A stretch of DNA of 64,000 nt from Flavobacteriaceae bacterium (GCA_022428005.1 JAKMDI010000002.1:62001-126000); one strand, 5' to 3'. Positions 53,502-64,000 are shown, counted from the first letter of the stretch. Program-made: numbers and translations. The notes: generated by a model not told the origin, from the sequence alone.

Positions 53502-54971
53502 TCAACTGGATAAAATGGCCCTGTTTACTTCTCCAGCTACATCGGTCAGGCGGAACCTTCTGCCTTGTGTTTTATAGATCATTTTCTCGTGATCGATACC
53601 GAATTGGTGCAGTAGCGTCGCTTGAAGATCGTGAACATGCATGGGATCTTTTACAATGTTATAGCCAAAATCATCGGTTTCGCCGTAAGTAAAACCGGGC
53701 TTGATACCTCCCCCTGCCATAAAAATGGTAAAAGAACGCGGGTGGTGGTCTCTTCCGTAATCTGTATCCGTTAATCTGCCCTGGCAATAGTTGGTTCGGC
53801 CAAACTCTCCTCCCCATATCACAAGGGTATCCTCCAGCAATCCTCTTTGTTTAAGATCCATTATCAGTGCAGCAGTACCTTGATCTACATCTTCTGCCTG
53901 GCGTTTTATCTGCGCTGGTAAATTATCGTGTTGGTCCCACCCAGTGTGGTAAAGCTGAACAAAGCGTACATCTTTTTCCACCAAGCGCCGTGCCAAAAGA
54001 CAATTTGCAGCATAGGTGCCAGGCTTATAGGAGTTTTTTCCGTACATCCTCAATATGTAGTCGGGCTCATCGCCGATGTCCATTACATCGGGAACAGATG
54101 TTTGCATTCTGTAGGCCATCTCGTAATTGGAAATCCTACTGTTGATTTCTGGGTCTCCAAAAGTCCTTTCGTCGGCCTCATTGATGGCAGCCAAATGATC
54201 CAGCATTTTCCTGCGCTCACTGTTAGAGACACCTTCAGGGTTTTGCAAGTAGAGTACGGGATCTTTTCCCGAACGAAACTGAACCCCTTGGTGCAGCGAA
54301 CTCAAAAAACCATTCCCCCAAAGACGCGAATACAGTGGTTGGGGCTGGGGCTTGCCGTTGCCGGTGGACAGCAATACGATAAAAGAAGGTAGATTTTCAT
54401 TCAAGCTCCCCAAGCCATAACTCATCCATGACCCAATACTGGGTCGACCAGGCAATTGAGATCCCGTCTGAAAAAAAGTAATTGCAGGATCGTGATTTAT
54501 CGCTTCTGTATGCATGGATTTTACAAAACAAAGCTCGTCCACAACTTTAGATACATGGGGCATCAAATCGCTTACCCAAGCGCGAGAAGCACCATATTGA
54601 TTGAAATTAAACAAACTCCCTGTCACCGGAAACTTATCCTGACCAGAGGTCATTCCTGTGAGTCGTTGTCCCTTCCGAATAGAATCAGGAAGATCCATAC
54701 CTCGGTATTGGTTCAAATGCGGCTTGTAGTCGAAAAGATCCAGCTGGGAAGGTCCACCACTTTGGAAGAGATAAATAACCCTTTTGGCTTTGGGAGCAAA
54801 ATGAGGCAAAGGCAAAGGCCCAGCCTGCAATTGAGGACCCACAGCCTCAGAAGAGTTCATCCCCAAAGGGTCCAACATAGAACCCAAAGCCAATCCACCA
54901 ATTCCAAACCCTAAGTTTTTTAAAAAGTGACGGCGGTTGTTATTTAAAAAATACTTATTGAGTGCTTCCAT
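53502..54971 (-). CDS. DUF1501 protein with twin-arginine signal
   Basis: 489 aa. A Tat signal NRRHFLKNLGFGIGGLALG precedes a sulfatase-like/alkaline-phosphatase-fold DUF1501 domain: QSGGPSQLDLFDYKPHL, HTGWDQHDNLP, VIWGGEFGRTNY and YGRDHHPRSFTIFMAGGG are typical. The family occurs in Planctomycetes and Verrucomicrobia, and in some Bacteroidota, always next to DUF1549/DUF1553 genes, and is suspected in carbohydrate or sulfated-glycan metabolism. No biochemical reaction is established. It is the second gene of the operon, three bases after the DUF1553 gene. Confidence 0.9.
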   Translation of the reverse strand: MEALNKYFLNNNRRHFLKNLGFGIGGLALGSMLDPLGMNSSEAVGPQLQAGPLPLPHFAPKAKRVIYLFQSGGPSQLDLFDYKPHLNQYRGMDLPDSIRKGQRLTGMTSGQDKFPVTGSLFNFNQYGASRAWVSDLMPHVSKVVDELCFVKSMHTEAINHDPAITFFQTGSQLPGRPSIGSWMSYGLGSLNENLPSFIVLLSTGNGKPQPQPLYSRLWGNGFLSSLHQGVQFRSGKDPVLYLQNPEGVSNSERRKMLDHLAAINEADERTFGDPEINSRISNYEMAYRMQTSVPDVMDIGDEPDYILRMYGKNSYKPGTYAANCLLARRLVEKDVRFVQLYHTGWDQHDNLPAQIKRQAEDVDQGTAALIMDLKQRGLLEDTLVIWGGEFGRTNYCQGRLTDTDYGRDHHPRSFTIFMAGGGIKPGFTYGETDDFGYNIVKDPMHVHDLQATLLHQFGIDHEKMIYKTQGRRFRLTDVAGEVNRAILSS

Positions 54972-54974
54972 AAA

Positions 54975-57290
54975 TCAACTTTTCTGTGAGGTTTCATCAA
55001 GGTTGTATATCAATAAAGACAAGGAGGTAAACGACTTGTGTAGGAGCTCTGCTGCTGGCAAATCACGGTTTTTGTCCCCGTGTATTTCAGCGATATCTTC
55101 CAGATAATCCATCATTTCTGATAGTGTTTTTTTGGAAGGCTCCCTACCCGTAATGCGCCTATATATGGCGATCAAGCGTTGTTTATCAGATTTTATCCCA
55201 CTCTCCAAAATCAAACTGGCGATTGCCGAGGCGGCGTTTTGTACCTGTGGGTCGTTGAGTAAAATAAGTGACTGCAGTGGAGTACTTGTTTTCTGTCGTT
55301 CCACTGTGCAATAATCGCGAGTGGCCGCGTCGAAGGTTACCATCCCTGGTGGTGGAGCTGTTCGTTTCCAATACGTATAAAGACTTCTGCGGTATTGGTT
55401 TCCATCCTTGGACATGACGTAACGCTTTAATGAATTGGAAGTACTCCCGCCTGTGAGGTCATCCCATAATCCTGGAGGTTGGTAGGGCTTAACACTGGGT
55501 CCTCCCAACTTATCTACAAACAGACCACTGCTCACCAAAACATTGTCGCGAATCATTTCTGCAGTGAGTTTTTGTCGGGGAAATACGGATAAAAATTCGT
55601 TTTTGGGATCCTTTTTTAGTTGGAGTTCAGTCGGCCTACTCGATTGCTGGTAGGTAGAAGACATTACTATTCTTTTCACCATTTTTTTAGTGTCCCATCC
55701 CTCTTCCATAAAAGTAACCGCCAGCCAATCTAACAAGGCTGGATGGGAAGGCAGCGCTCCTTGATTGCCAAAATCTGTGGGTGTGGCCACAATGCCACTA
55801 CCAAAAAATTGTTGCCAAAGGTTGTTGATGGCTACCCGAGCCGTTAGGGGATTTTTAACATCAAAAAGCCAATCTGCCAAACCCAGTCGGTCTTTTGAAA
55901 AACGCGCATCGAACTTTAGAATATTTTCAGGCATTCCTCCCTTGGTCTCAATATCAGTGGGCGCATCATAAGCACCACGGTTGAGCACATAGGTGTTTCT
56001 TAAGTTTTTAACCTCGTCCATTACCATCACCTCAACCTCTTGGATACTGTCTGGCCATTGAACAAATCGCAGCTCTTTTTTCACCATTTCTTGGGTCAAC
56101 CTAATTTTGGGTTCTGCAATTTCTTGATAACCAATTCTTCCCTTCTCCTCCAACTGATTGAAAAAATTGTAAAGATTAAAAAAGTCTTTTTGGGTGAGAT
56201 CATCGTATTTGTGGTCGTGACAACGGGCACATTCCATGGTCAATCCCATAAAAGATTTGGCGGTGGTGACGGTTCTGTCCGCAACATATTCCACACGGTA
56301 TTCCTCCTCAATGACTCCGCCCTCTTGGGTAATCATATGGTTACGGTTAAACCCTGTAGCTAAAATTTGCTCTTGGGTGGCATCGGGGAGCAAGTCTCCC
56401 GCCAATTGCCATTTGACAAACTGGTCATAGGGCATGTTTTTATTATAGGCATGGATCACCCAGTCCCGCCAAGGCCACATAAACCGTTCCGTGTCGTCTT
56501 GGTATCCGTTGGTGTCAGCATATCGTGAAATATCCATCCAATTCGAAGCCATTCTTTCTCCATATGCCGGAGAAGATAGCAATGCGTCTACTACTTTTTC
56601 ATAGGCATTCGCCTCCCTGTCATTTAGAAAATTATCAATCGCGTTGACCGAAGGAGGTAATCCGATTATATCAAAATACAAGCGCCTGAGCAATATTTCT
56701 TTTGGAGCCCTTTGCGCAGCTTTCAAACCGACTTTTTGCTGTGCTGCATATATAAATTGATCGATCTCGCTGGCATTTTTATCGACTGTGTTGGGAACAG
56801 TGGCTTTCTCAGGGGGGAGATAGGCCCAGTGGGTTTCCCACTGTGCACCTTGTTCAATCCAACGCTCAATTACCATTTTCTCTCTTTCCGAAAGCACCAA
56901 GTTGGACTCGGGCGGAGGCATCTGATGCGAAGCTCTCTGGGACCGTATTCTATCAATTAACTCGCTTTTTTCGATATTCGAGGGAGCGATGATTTGTTTT
57001 TCAGGATCCTCCTCACTAATTCTGTACCAGTCTTTTTTTTGATAGAGCCTTAGCTTGCCCTGAACCGCTTTTGGGTCTGGTCCATGACAGACATAGCATT
57101 TGTCGGAAAGAATAGGTTTGACATCAAAATTATAACTGATTACTTCTGGGATAGATAAATCAACATATTCATCGTCAGCGGAAGTCAACAGTTCAGTTTG
57201 TTCCTCAGGGGTACTATTAAAAATACCCTTTACGATCATGGCCAAAAAAAAGGCAGCAACGAAGAACAGTATGGGTGTAAACTTTTTCAA
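54975..57290 (-). CDS. Planctomycete-type cytochrome c / DUF1549 / DUF1553 protein
   Basis: 771 aa. An N-terminal hydrophobic segment anchors or exports it; the start is TTG at 57290 ([10 protein letters not shown]), with no alternative ATG before the membrane segment. Haem site CYVCH (65-69) is in a PSCyt1 domain; a DUF1549 domain follows ([18 protein letters not shown], then ADTNGYQDD) with a second CxxCH motif, [11 protein letters not shown], near residue 350; a DUF1553 domain ends it ([19 protein letters not shown]). First gene of the operon with DUF1501, DUF2231/cytochrome and PL8. Function is unknown; the cytochrome suggests a redox role linked to glycan breakdown. Confidence 0.9.
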   Translation of the reverse strand: MKKFTPILFFVAAFFLAMIVKGIFNSTPEEQTELLTSADDEYVDLSIPEVISYNFDVKPILSDKCYVCHGPDPKAVQGKLRLYQKKDWYRISEEDPEKQIIAPSNIEKSELIDRIRSQRASHQMPPPESNLVLSEREKMVIERWIEQGAQWETHWAYLPPEKATVPNTVDKNASEIDQFIYAAQQKVGLKAAQRAPKEILLRRLYFDIIGLPPSVNAIDNFLNDREANAYEKVVDALLSSPAYGERMASNWMDISRYADTNGYQDDTERFMWPWRDWVIHAYNKNMPYDQFVKWQLAGDLLPDATQEQILATGFNRNHMITQEGGVIEEEYRVEYVADRTVTTAKSFMGLTMECARCHDHKYDDLTQKDFFNLYNFFNQLEEKGRIGYQEIAEPKIRLTQEMVKKELRFVQWPDSIQEVEVMVMDEVKNLRNTYVLNRGAYDAPTDIETKGGMPENILKFDARFSKDRLGLADWLFDVKNPLTARVAINNLWQQFFGSGIVATPTDFGNQGALPSHPALLDWLAVTFMEEGWDTKKMVKRIVMSSTYQQSSRPTELQLKKDPKNEFLSVFPRQKLTAEMIRDNVLVSSGLFVDKLGGPSVKPYQPPGLWDDLTGGSTSNSLKRYVMSKDGNQYRRSLYTYWKRTAPPPGMVTFDAATRDYCTVERQKTSTPLQSLILLNDPQVQNAASAIASLILESGIKSDKQRLIAIYRRITGREPSKKTLSEMMDYLEDIAEIHGDKNRDLPAAELLHKSFTSLSLLIYNLDETSQKS

Positions 57291-57386
57291 TCTTAATATT
57301 TAGATACACAATTTAGTAAATAATTGCAAGGTGATAAAATCACCGCTTAGGTTACTAAAAACCAAGAATGTATTTACCCTCGAAAA

Positions 57387-58664
57387 TTAAGGATTGAACA
57401 GGGGTCTGCCCGCCATGAGTTGATGCACAGCTTGGGCTACAGCCTCGGTATTCTGCTCATCATCTGGATTAGTAATGATACGATCGATTAGCCCTACTAT
57501 TACATCCATATCGGCTTCTTTAAGGCCTCTGGTGGTAATGGCTGCAGTTCCAAAACGAATCCCTGAAGTGACAAAAGGTGATTTGTCATCAAAAGGAACC
57601 ATATTTTTGTTGGCGGTAATTTCCGCCTTAACCAGCGCTTGCTCAGCAGCTTTTCCGGTTATGTCTTTGTTCCTGAGGTCAATCAGCATCATATGGTTGT
57701 CAGTGCCTCCAGAGATCAAATGATAATCCCGCTTTACAAAGGCCTCGGCCATGGCATTGGCATTTTTTTTCACCTGTTCCATATAAGTTTTAAAACCAGG
57801 AAGTAGCGCTTCTCCGAAAGCTATAGCTTTTGCTGCTACGACATGCTCCAAAGGTCCCCCTTGATTCCCGGGGAAAACCGCCATATCTAAAAGATGCGAC
57901 ATTTTTCTTAGGGTTCCATTTTTCAGTGCAATCCCAAATGGATTATCAAAATCCTCACCCATTAAGATCAATCCCCCTCTGGGTCCTCTCAGGGTTTTGT
58001 GGGTAGTGGTGGTCACCACATGGCAATGCGGGATGGGATCGGAAAGCAATCCCGCTGCGATCATTCCTGAGGGATGCGATATATCGGCCAATAAAAAGGC
58101 CCCTACTTCGTCCGCTATGGCACGAAAACGCTTGTAATCAATGTCTCGGGAGTAGGCGGAGGCACCCGCAATAATCATTTGTGGCTGAACTTCCTTGGCA
58201 ATTGCCAAAATATTGTCGTAATCCAGTCTTCCCGAATTTTCTTGTACCCCGTAGAAGTGGGCTTTGTAGAGCCGACCTGAAAAATTAACTGGGGATCCAT
58301 GGGTCAAGTGACCTCCATGTGCCAAATCAAAACCCAAGAGCTTGTCTCCTGGCTTTAAAAAAGCATGAAAAACGGCCGTGTTGGCCTGAGAACCGGAGTG
58401 GGGCTGTACATTGGCATAGGCAGCACCGAATAATTCTTTGGCGCGGTCTATGGCGATTTGCTCGATCTCATCCACAATCTCACAACCTCCGTAATATCTT
58501 TTTCCTGGATATCCCTCCGCGTATTTGTTGGTCAATACAGAACCGGTAGCTTCCATCACCGCAGGACTGGTAAAGTTCTCAGAGGCAATCAGTTCTATTC
58601 CATTGAGCTGTCGCTGTTCTTCTGAAGCAATTAAATCAAAAATATTGCTGTCTCGTGCTGTCAT
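57387..58664 (-). CDS. glyA: Serine hydroxymethyltransferase
   Basis: 425 aa. It converts serine and tetrahydrofolate to glycine and methylene-THF. PLP lysine in [17 protein letters not shown] (about residue 222), N-terminal [19 protein letters not shown], and [18 protein letters not shown] are diagnostic. The gene stands alone, with a -7 box (TATTTTTG) 22 nt upstream; the following region 58665-58866 is a non-coding, AT-rich divergent gap. It is followed on its strand by the planctomycete-type operon, separated by about 96 bases. Confidence 0.97.
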   Translation of the reverse strand: MTARDSNIFDLIASEEQRQLNGIELIASENFTSPAVMEATGSVLTNKYAEGYPGKRYYGGCEIVDEIEQIAIDRAKELFGAAYANVQPHSGSQANTAVFHAFLKPGDKLLGFDLAHGGHLTHGSPVNFSGRLYKAHFYGVQENSGRLDYDNILAIAKEVQPQMIIAGASAYSRDIDYKRFRAIADEVGAFLLADISHPSGMIAAGLLSDPIPHCHVVTTTTHKTLRGPRGGLILMGEDFDNPFGIALKNGTLRKMSHLLDMAVFPGNQGGPLEHVVAAKAIAFGEALLPGFKTYMEQVKKNANAMAEAFVKRDYHLISGGTDNHMMLIDLRNKDITGKAAEQALVKAEITANKNMVPFDDKSPFVTSGIRFGTAAITTRGLKEADMDVIVGLIDRIITNPDDEQNTEAVAQAVHQLMAGRPLFNP

Positions 58665-58686
58665 CGTTCATTTTATGTTTGTAGCA

Positions 58687-58694
58687 CAAAAATA
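58687..58694 (-). promoter_or_regulatory. -7 box (TATTTTTG) for glyA
   Basis: Exact TAnnTTTG match on the minus strand, 22 nt before the glyA ATG at 58664. Confidence 0.5.
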
Positions 58695-58866
58695 AGATTT
58701 TCGCCAAACCTGTTTTGTTTTAAAATTAATAAAAATCAAAAATGTTTTAAACAGCAATCATAATTATCAAATGAAGTTGATTTAATAATATGAAAATCAG
58801 TATTTTAAATAATATTAGCCTGAAATGTTTATTTAATAAAGTTTAGATTCTTATTTTTAGTTGAGT

Positions 58867-60384
58867 ATGAAGATCCTCAATCGAACACAAATCCTAGAAG
58901 CCGACCGACAAACTTTGCGCAAAGCATCCATTTCTTCCACAGCATTGATGGAAAGAGCTGCTATGGCCTGTATGCATTGGATTACTGCGCATTATACTAC
59001 CAACCAAGTATTTGCCATATTTTGTGGAACTGGCAACAATGGTGGAGATGGAATGGCCCTCTGTCGATTGTTAACAGCAAAAAAATACAACTGTAGCCTC
59101 TATGAGTACCCGCTGAGCGAAACACCCGCCAAAGACTACCAGCTCAATAAAGCCAAAATAAAAGGGACAAGCATCAAAAAATTAACAGCAAAAGCGGTCG
59201 CTTCCCTTCACGGCAATGTGGTTGTAATAGATGCTTTGTTGGGCACAGGAACCAACAGGCCAGTGGAAGGAGTACTAAAAGAAATCCTTTGCGCACTAAA
59301 CCAATTGCCCAACCCGGTCATCTCTATTGACACCCCCTCAGGACTTATGTCTGAATACAACTCTAAAAATCCAGCGGAGGGGATCGTTCAGGCGCAACAT
59401 ACCTTGAGCTTTCAAAGACCAAAATTGGCATTTTTACTGCCAGAACGGGGGGGGAAAGCAGGGATTTTTCACCTTTTAGACATTGGTTTGGACCCAAAAT
59501 TTTTGGAGGAGGTAAAAACCTCTTTGCGTTATTTGACTGTGGAAAAGACAAAAAACATCTACCGATCGCCCAATAAATTTGACCATAAAGGCAATAATGG
59601 TCATCTTTTGGTCGTGGGAGGAAGCAAGGGAAAAATGGGGGCCGTCGTCTTGGCGGCCAAAGCGGGAATGCGAACCGGTGCAGGAAAATTATCTGTACTC
59701 TGTCCACAATCTGGAATAGAAATTCTTCAAAAATCAATCCCTGAAGTTATGATAGAGAATAATACAGGTATAGACTCAATATCAGGATATTATGGATTAA
59801 ATCATAATACCATAGCTGTGGGGCCAGGTATGGGAACCAATCCACAAACCACAGCTTTTATGACCTCTCTTTTAAGCCAGCCAAAAGCGCAACTGGTCAT
59901 AGATGCAGACGCCCTAAATATGATGGCGAAAGAAAAGCAGCTGCTTAAAAAGCTCCCCAAAAACACTGTTCTAACCCCCCACCCTAAAGAATTTGAAAGA
60001 TGGGTGGGATCTTGGCAAAACGATCAACAAAAAATCCAACTTTTGACCGACCTCACAGAACGCTATCAGGTCATTTGTGTGCTAAAAGGAGCCCATACTG
60101 CGGTGGCTTTGCCCAATGGAAGCGTGTGGTTCAACAGCAGTGGCAACCCGGGAATGGCGACTGCGGGAAGTGGTGATGTGCTCACGGGAATCATCGGCGG
60201 ACTGTTGGCGAAAGGCTATACCCCCGAAGATGCTGCCCTTCTTGGAGTCTATGCTCATGGTCGTGCTGCAGATATCATCTCCCGTTCCATGAACTACAAT
60301 TTTATGATGGCCTCCGACATCATCCGAGGACTGGATGAGGTGTGGATGGAATTGGAGAACCAACAAGACATTTTGTCATTATAA
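58867..60384 (+). CDS. nnr: Bifunctional NAD(P)H-hydrate epimerase / ADP- or ATP-dependent dehydratase
   Basis: 505 aa from ATG 58867; the in-frame TTG 6 bases earlier is less likely. It repairs hydrated NAD(P)H. N-terminal YjeF_N domain: FCGTGNNGGDGMALCRLL and VVIDALLGTGTNRPV. C-terminal carbohydrate-kinase-type domain (about 225-500): VVGGSKGKMGAVVLAAK, VIDADALNMM and GNPGMATAGSGDVLTGIIGG (the dehydratase signature). It stands alone between divergent glyA and clpB; a TATTTTTA -7-like box sits 7 nt before the ATG. Confidence 0.95.
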   Translation: MKILNRTQILEADRQTLRKASISSTALMERAAMACMHWITAHYTTNQVFAIFCGTGNNGGDGMALCRLLTAKKYNCSLYEYPLSETPAKDYQLNKAKIKGTSIKKLTAKAVASLHGNVVVIDALLGTGTNRPVEGVLKEILCALNQLPNPVISIDTPSGLMSEYNSKNPAEGIVQAQHTLSFQRPKLAFLLPERGGKAGIFHLLDIGLDPKFLEEVKTSLRYLTVEKTKNIYRSPNKFDHKGNNGHLLVVGGSKGKMGAVVLAAKAGMRTGAGKLSVLCPQSGIEILQKSIPEVMIENNTGIDSISGYYGLNHNTIAVGPGMGTNPQTTAFMTSLLSQPKAQLVIDADALNMMAKEKQLLKKLPKNTVLTPHPKEFERWVGSWQNDQQKIQLLTDLTERYQVICVLKGAHTAVALPNGSVWFNSSGNPGMATAGSGDVLTGIIGGLLAKGYTPEDAALLGVYAHGRAADIISRSMNYNFMMASDIIRGLDEVWMELENQQDILSL

Positions 60385-60458
60385 CTTCCCCTAATTCAGA
60401 CATTTAGTCGGTTATTTCTTGATGGAACAACTCTTGCACAGGGTTAAGAAAAATCGCC

Positions 60459-63059
60459 ATGAATCTTAATAACTTTACGCTTAAATCGCAGGAAGTGGTC
60501 CAGACCGCCCAGCAGTTGGCGCAGCAAATGGAGCACCAGCAGATTGAAAACGAACACCTTTTTAAGGCACTCTTAACGGTGGACACCAACGTGCTTCCTT
60601 TTGTGTTTAAAAAGCTTCAAGTTAATTTTTCGCTTTTGGAAAAGCTAACAGACAGCGCCCTTAAAAGTTTGCCCAAAGTAGCGGGAGGCAATATAATGGT
60701 ATCCCCCAATGCTTCAAAAACACTGATCAATGCCATTAATTATTCCAAAACTGCTAAGGATGAATTTGTGGCGACACAGCATTTAGTGATGGCACTGTTC
60801 GACAGCAGCGGTAATATTGGGAAAATCCTAAAAGACCAAGGGGTTACCAAAAAAAATCTCGAACAGACCCTTGGGGAACTCCAACAGGGCGAGAAAATTA
60901 CTTCCGCCTCTGCTGAGGACCAATACAATGCATTAGAGAAATACGCTAAAAACCTCAACCACTTGGCCAGAGAAGGGAAACTGGATCCAGTAATCGGTCG
61001 GGATGAGGAAATTCGGCGCTTACTTCAAATCATTTCCCGCCGTACCAAAAACAATCCCATCTTGGTAGGGGAACCAGGTACTGGAAAAACAGCCATTGCC
61101 GAGGGATTGGCGCACCGAATTATCGACGGAGATGTCCCCGAAAACCTAAAAGAAAAGCAAATCTTCGCATTGGACATGGGAGCCTTGATCGCAGGGGCCA
61201 AATACAAAGGGGAATTTGAAGAACGTTTGAAAAGCGTGATCAAAGAAGTCGTTGGTAGTGAGGGAGATATAGTGCTGTTCATCGACGAAATTCACACCTT
61301 GGTCGGTGCAGGAGGAGGCGATGGCGCTATGGATGCTGCCAATATCCTTAAACCAGCGCTGGCACGAGGCGAACTCAGGGCCATTGGCGCTACCACACTG
61401 GACGAATACCAAAAGTATTTTGAGAAAGACAAAGCTTTGGAACGTCGTTTTCAAAAAGTAGGGGTCGCAGAACCCGATACCGAAAGTGCCATCTCAATAT
61501 TACGAGGCATCAAAGACAAATATGAAGCGCACCACAAGGTAAGGATCAAGGACGAAGCCATCATCGGTGCGGTAATGCTTTCAGATCGCTACATCTCCAA
61601 TCGGTTCCTGCCCGATAAGGCCATCGACCTGATGGATGAAGCAGCCTCCAAACTGAGGATGGAAATGAACTCCAAACCCGAGGAGTTGGATACACTGGAT
61701 CGTAAAATTCGACAGATAGAAATAGAAATTGTCGCCATAAAGCGTGAAAAAGATCAGCAAAAAGTTGCGAAATTAAACGAGGAATTGTCCAATCTCAAAG
61801 AAGATCGGAATACCCTTTTTGCACAATGGAGCCGAGAAAAAGAAAGGGTGGACAAAATCCAACAGACCAAACAACAAATCGACGACTACAAACTAAAAGC
61901 CGATCGGGCCGAAAGAGAAGGCGATTACGCTACGGTGGCCGAGTTGCGGTACGGAAAAATAAAAACCTCCCAAGAAACCTTGGACCAACTGCATCGGGAA
62001 TTGTTGGAACACCAGCAAAAAGACAGCTTGATTAAAGAAGAGGTCAATTATGATGACATCGCAGAAGTGGTGGCCAAATGGACGGGTATTCCTACCAGCA
62101 AAATGTTGCAAACGGACAAAGACCGACTGTTGAATTTAGAAAATGAAATACACAAACGCATGGTGGGCCAAGAAATGGCCGTAGAAGCGGTTTCAGATGC
62201 CATCAGACGGAGCCGTGCGGGGCTCCAAGATCAAAATCGACCCATTGGTAGTTTTCTCTTTTTGGGCACCACCGGTGTAGGTAAAACAGAATTGGCAAAA
62301 GCCTTGGCAGAGGTGCTTTTTGATGACGAAAACAACCTCACCCGCATCGACATGAGTGAATATCAGGAACGGCATGCCGTGAGCCGTCTGCTGGGAGCAC
62401 CTCCAGGCTATGTGGGCTATGATGAAGGGGGTCAACTCACAGAAGCAGTGCGGAGAAAACCCTATTCTGTGGTGCTGTTGGATGAAATCGAAAAAGCCCA
62501 TCCCGACACATTCAATGTTTTGTTACAAGTATTGGACGAGGGCAGGCTCACCGACAACAAAGGGCGCACCGCAGATTTTAAAAACACCATTGTGATTATG
62601 ACCTCTAACTTGGGCAGCCATGAGATCAAAACTGCTTTTGAGCACCACCAAAATTTTGAGGAAGCCGAAAACAATGCCAAACAAGCTGTGTTACAACTGC
62701 TAAAAACCACCATTCGGCCCGAGTTTCTAAACCGCATTGATGATATTATCATGTTTTCTCCACTCACGGCCAAGGAAATAGAAGCCATCGTACGCTTGCA
62801 ATTCCAGGGGTTGGCAAAACGCTTGGCCCAACAAGACCTTGAAATCACAGCCACCGAAGAAGCCATTGCTGCTTTGGCCCAGTGGGGATTCGATCCCGAG
62901 TACGGCGGCAGACCCGTCAAACGCGTCATGCAAAAAAAGGTACTCAATGCCCTGAGCAAAGCCCTACTGGCAGGCACAATAGCCACGGAAAAACCAGTAG
63001 TGGTGGATCATTTTGAACAGGAAATCGTATTCCGAAATACCGAGAACGCTAAGAAATAA
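60459..63059 (+). CDS. clpB: ATP-dependent chaperone ClpB
   Basis: 866 aa, full length. It resolubilises aggregated proteins with DnaK. N-domain repeats (about 1-145, [18 protein letters not shown]), AAA1 with Walker [16 protein letters not shown] (about 204-211) and Walker [17 protein letters not shown], a middle coiled-coil region (about 400-525), and AAA2 with Walker [17 protein letters not shown] (about 603-610) and [12 protein letters not shown]. All catalytic parts are intact. A heat-shock promoter could not be seen. The smpB gene follows with its own -7 box within 20 bases. Confidence 0.97.
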   Translation: MNLNNFTLKSQEVVQTAQQLAQQMEHQQIENEHLFKALLTVDTNVLPFVFKKLQVNFSLLEKLTDSALKSLPKVAGGNIMVSPNASKTLINAINYSKTAKDEFVATQHLVMALFDSSGNIGKILKDQGVTKKNLEQTLGELQQGEKITSASAEDQYNALEKYAKNLNHLAREGKLDPVIGRDEEIRRLLQIISRRTKNNPILVGEPGTGKTAIAEGLAHRIIDGDVPENLKEKQIFALDMGALIAGAKYKGEFEERLKSVIKEVVGSEGDIVLFIDEIHTLVGAGGGDGAMDAANILKPALARGELRAIGATTLDEYQKYFEKDKALERRFQKVGVAEPDTESAISILRGIKDKYEAHHKVRIKDEAIIGAVMLSDRYISNRFLPDKAIDLMDEAASKLRMEMNSKPEELDTLDRKIRQIEIEIVAIKREKDQQKVAKLNEELSNLKEDRNTLFAQWSREKERVDKIQQTKQQIDDYKLKADRAEREGDYATVAELRYGKIKTSQETLDQLHRELLEHQQKDSLIKEEVNYDDIAEVVAKWTGIPTSKMLQTDKDRLLNLENEIHKRMVGQEMAVEAVSDAIRRSRAGLQDQNRPIGSFLFLGTTGVGKTELAKALAEVLFDDENNLTRIDMSEYQERHAVSRLLGAPPGYVGYDEGGQLTEAVRRKPYSVVLLDEIEKAHPDTFNVLLQVLDEGRLTDNKGRTADFKNTIVIMTSNLGSHEIKTAFEHHQNFEEAENNAKQAVLQLLKTTIRPEFLNRIDDIIMFSPLTAKEIEAIVRLQFQGLAKRLAQQDLEITATEEAIAALAQWGFDPEYGGRPVKRVMQKKVLNALSKALLAGTIATEKPVVVDHFEQEIVFRNTENAKK

Positions 63060-63064
63060 GTTGT

Positions 63065-63072
63065 TAACTTTG
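63065..63072 (+). promoter_or_regulatory. -7 box (TAACTTTG) abutting smpB
   Basis: Exact TAnnTTTG match, four bases (CCGC) before the smpB GTG start; leaderless initiation is implied. Confidence 0.5.
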
Positions 63073-63076
63073 CCGC

Positions 63077-63538
63077 GTGCAAAAGCGAATCAACATACAA
63101 AACAAAAAGGCGCGGTTTGAATACGAGTTTCTCGATCAATTCACCGCAGGGATTGTATTGACGGGTACGGAAATCAAGTCGATCCGCAACAGCAAGGCCT
63201 CCATTGCTGAAAGTTTTTGTGAATTCAATGAAAACGGAGAGCTTTTTGCCGTAAACATGTACATTGAAGAATACGCTTTTGGCACCCGTTTTAACCACCG
63301 CCCCAGAGGCAGCAGAAAGCTTTTGCTCAACAGAAGAGAACTGAATAAACTTCACAAACAAGTGAAAAACTCAGGTCTCACCATCGTACCCCTCAAGCTT
63401 TTTATCAACGATAAGGGTTTTGCCAAAATGTCCATCGCATTGGCACGTGGAAAAAAACTTTATGACAAAAGGGATACCCTTAAAGACCGCGACAATCAGA
63501 GAAATTTAGATCGGGTAAAGAAAAGTTTTAATCAGTAG
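63077..63538 (+). CDS. smpB: SsrA-binding protein
   Basis: 153 aa, normal length. It binds tmRNA in ribosome rescue. FEYEFLDQFTAGIVLTGTEIKSIR, then EEYAFGTRFNHRPRGSRKLLLNR, and the C-terminal basic tail LARGKKLYDKRDTLKDRD are family landmarks. The start is GTG at 63077, directly after the -7 box. It follows clpB by 17 bases but its own promoter sits inside that gap. The tmRNA gene is not in the window. Confidence 0.95.
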   Translation: MQKRINIQNKKARFEYEFLDQFTAGIVLTGTEIKSIRNSKASIAESFCEFNENGELFAVNMYIEEYAFGTRFNHRPRGSRKLLLNRRELNKLHKQVKNSGLTIVPLKLFINDKGFAKMSIALARGKKLYDKRDTLKDRDNQRNLDRVKKSFNQ

Positions 63539-63629
63539 TTAATTTATTGTTTTGTAAATCAATTCCAAATCCTAAACTTATTTTGGCATGGAATTTGAAA
63601 CTTTATAAATACCCTAATCTTACTTTTCC

Positions 63630-64000
63630 ATGAAAAAAAAACTGATCTATTCCGTTCCCGCTATCTTATTTTTCTATTACCCCTCCTTTTGGGCTGTCAA
63701 AACAACGACGACAACGTCTTTGATCAAGAATTCTTAATCACTGATGCTGCCTTTCAAAATTTCTCGGAAAACTATAATTATCAAGAAGGTTTAATCCCTG
63801 CAGACAGCTACAAAATTGCCGTTAATTTACTGTCGGACAACACTTATGCAACACGGTATGGAATCAATCCAGAACAACAGAATAAAATATCAGGTATTTC
63901 AATAAAGACCCTTCTTGACTTAAAAGATTACGCCTAAGCGGGGGAGAACATTAACAAACTATTTTTAGTTCAAAAAAATTATCATGAGTTGTATCAAACC
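63630..64000 (+). pseudogene. Frameshifted, stop-containing lipoprotein gene (truncated by window edge)
   Basis: From ATG 63630 the frame breaks after a 9-base A run (63633-63641). Adding one A would give MKKKTDLFRSRYLIFLLPLL leading straight into LLGCQNNDDNVFD, a perfect lipoprotein signal and lipobox, in the frame that continues as FLITDAAFQNFSENYNYQ. That frame has a TAA at 63935-63937 after LLDLKDYA but is open again to the window edge (AGENINKLFLVQKNYHELYQ). So one homopolymer indel and one in-frame stop separate a plausible single lipoprotein. Family unknown. Confidence 0.7.

Noticed and set aside
49102-57290. A complete polysaccharide utilisation locus
   Set aside because: No SusC/SusD-type transporter or binding protein is encoded near the lyase; only the four-gene module is seen.
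58665-58866. Hidden gene in the glyA/nnr gap
   Set aside because: The gap is AT-rich with stops in all frames and contains only promoter-like boxes.

Overview
The window reads as a chromosomal segment of a Bacteroidota bacterium, most likely a (marine) Flavobacteriia member. Reasons: the protein families are typical of that group (fused alpha/beta E1 component, MutS2 without an Smr domain, DUF2490, DUF6029, DUF4369/TlpA lipoproteins, FAD/Fe-S D-lactate-dehydrogenase-like protein, HsdR_N nuclease beside holA). Many genes are preceded by the Bacteroidota -7 promoter box TAnnTTTG, and Shine-Dalgarno sequences are inconspicuous. No rRNA, tRNA, IS element, prophage or CRISPR array was seen. One RNA gene, the SRP RNA (ffs), lies on the minus strand at about 47478-47580.

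Layout. 1-2324: tail of an unidentified gene, then a plus-strand operon of a DUF2911 protein, a membrane-anchored amidohydrolase, a frameshifted YbjQ-like gene and an overlapping 43-aa membrane ORF. 2321-7211: DinB-like, SUI1, ung, mutS2, DCC protein, DUF1801. 7229-13441: minus-strand dicarboxylate symporter with aroC, a methyltransferase and a large FAD/Fe-S oxidoreductase. 13540-21936: TlpA lipoprotein, rhomboid and acyltransferase from back-to-back promoters, glmM, ACP phosphodiesterase, uvrA and a LOG protein. 21974-30592: peptidase-like/beta-barrel fusion, fused E1, holA, stand-alone nuclease, glycosyltransferase, OmpA lipoprotein with a strong terminator. 30640-39357: threonylcarbamoyl-AMP synthase-like, UvrD-type helicase, recG, pheT, small proteins. 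39384-42846: DUF2490, two thioredoxin-fold proteins and a DUF6029-like outer-membrane gene broken by three stops and one frameshift. 42886-49085: ABC-F, TlpA-like lipoprotein without cysteines, transaldolase, SDR, ffs, glutaminyl cyclase, thioesterase. 49102-57290: four-gene minus-strand operon joining planctomycete-type cytochrome/DUF1501/DUF1553 proteins to a PL8 polysaccharide lyase. 57387-64000: glyA, nnr, clpB, smpB and a broken lipoprotein gene at the right edge.

Most of the window is housekeeping: DNA repair (ung, mutS2, uvrA, uvrD-like, recG), cell envelope (glmM, LpxL-type acyltransferase, OmpA), cofactor repair (nnr), translation (pheT, smpB, SUI1, ABC-F, ffs) and proteostasis (clpB, rhomboid). 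The accessory parts are the 49-57 kb polysaccharide operon and the redox/outer-membrane cluster at 40-43 kb. Three genes carry disrupting lesions; all three indels are in homopolymers, so read-level errors and real decay must be separated. Several -7 boxes lie only 4-5 nt before a start codon, which suggests leaderless transcription of glmM, smpB, the DUF2490 gene and possibly the helicase gene.
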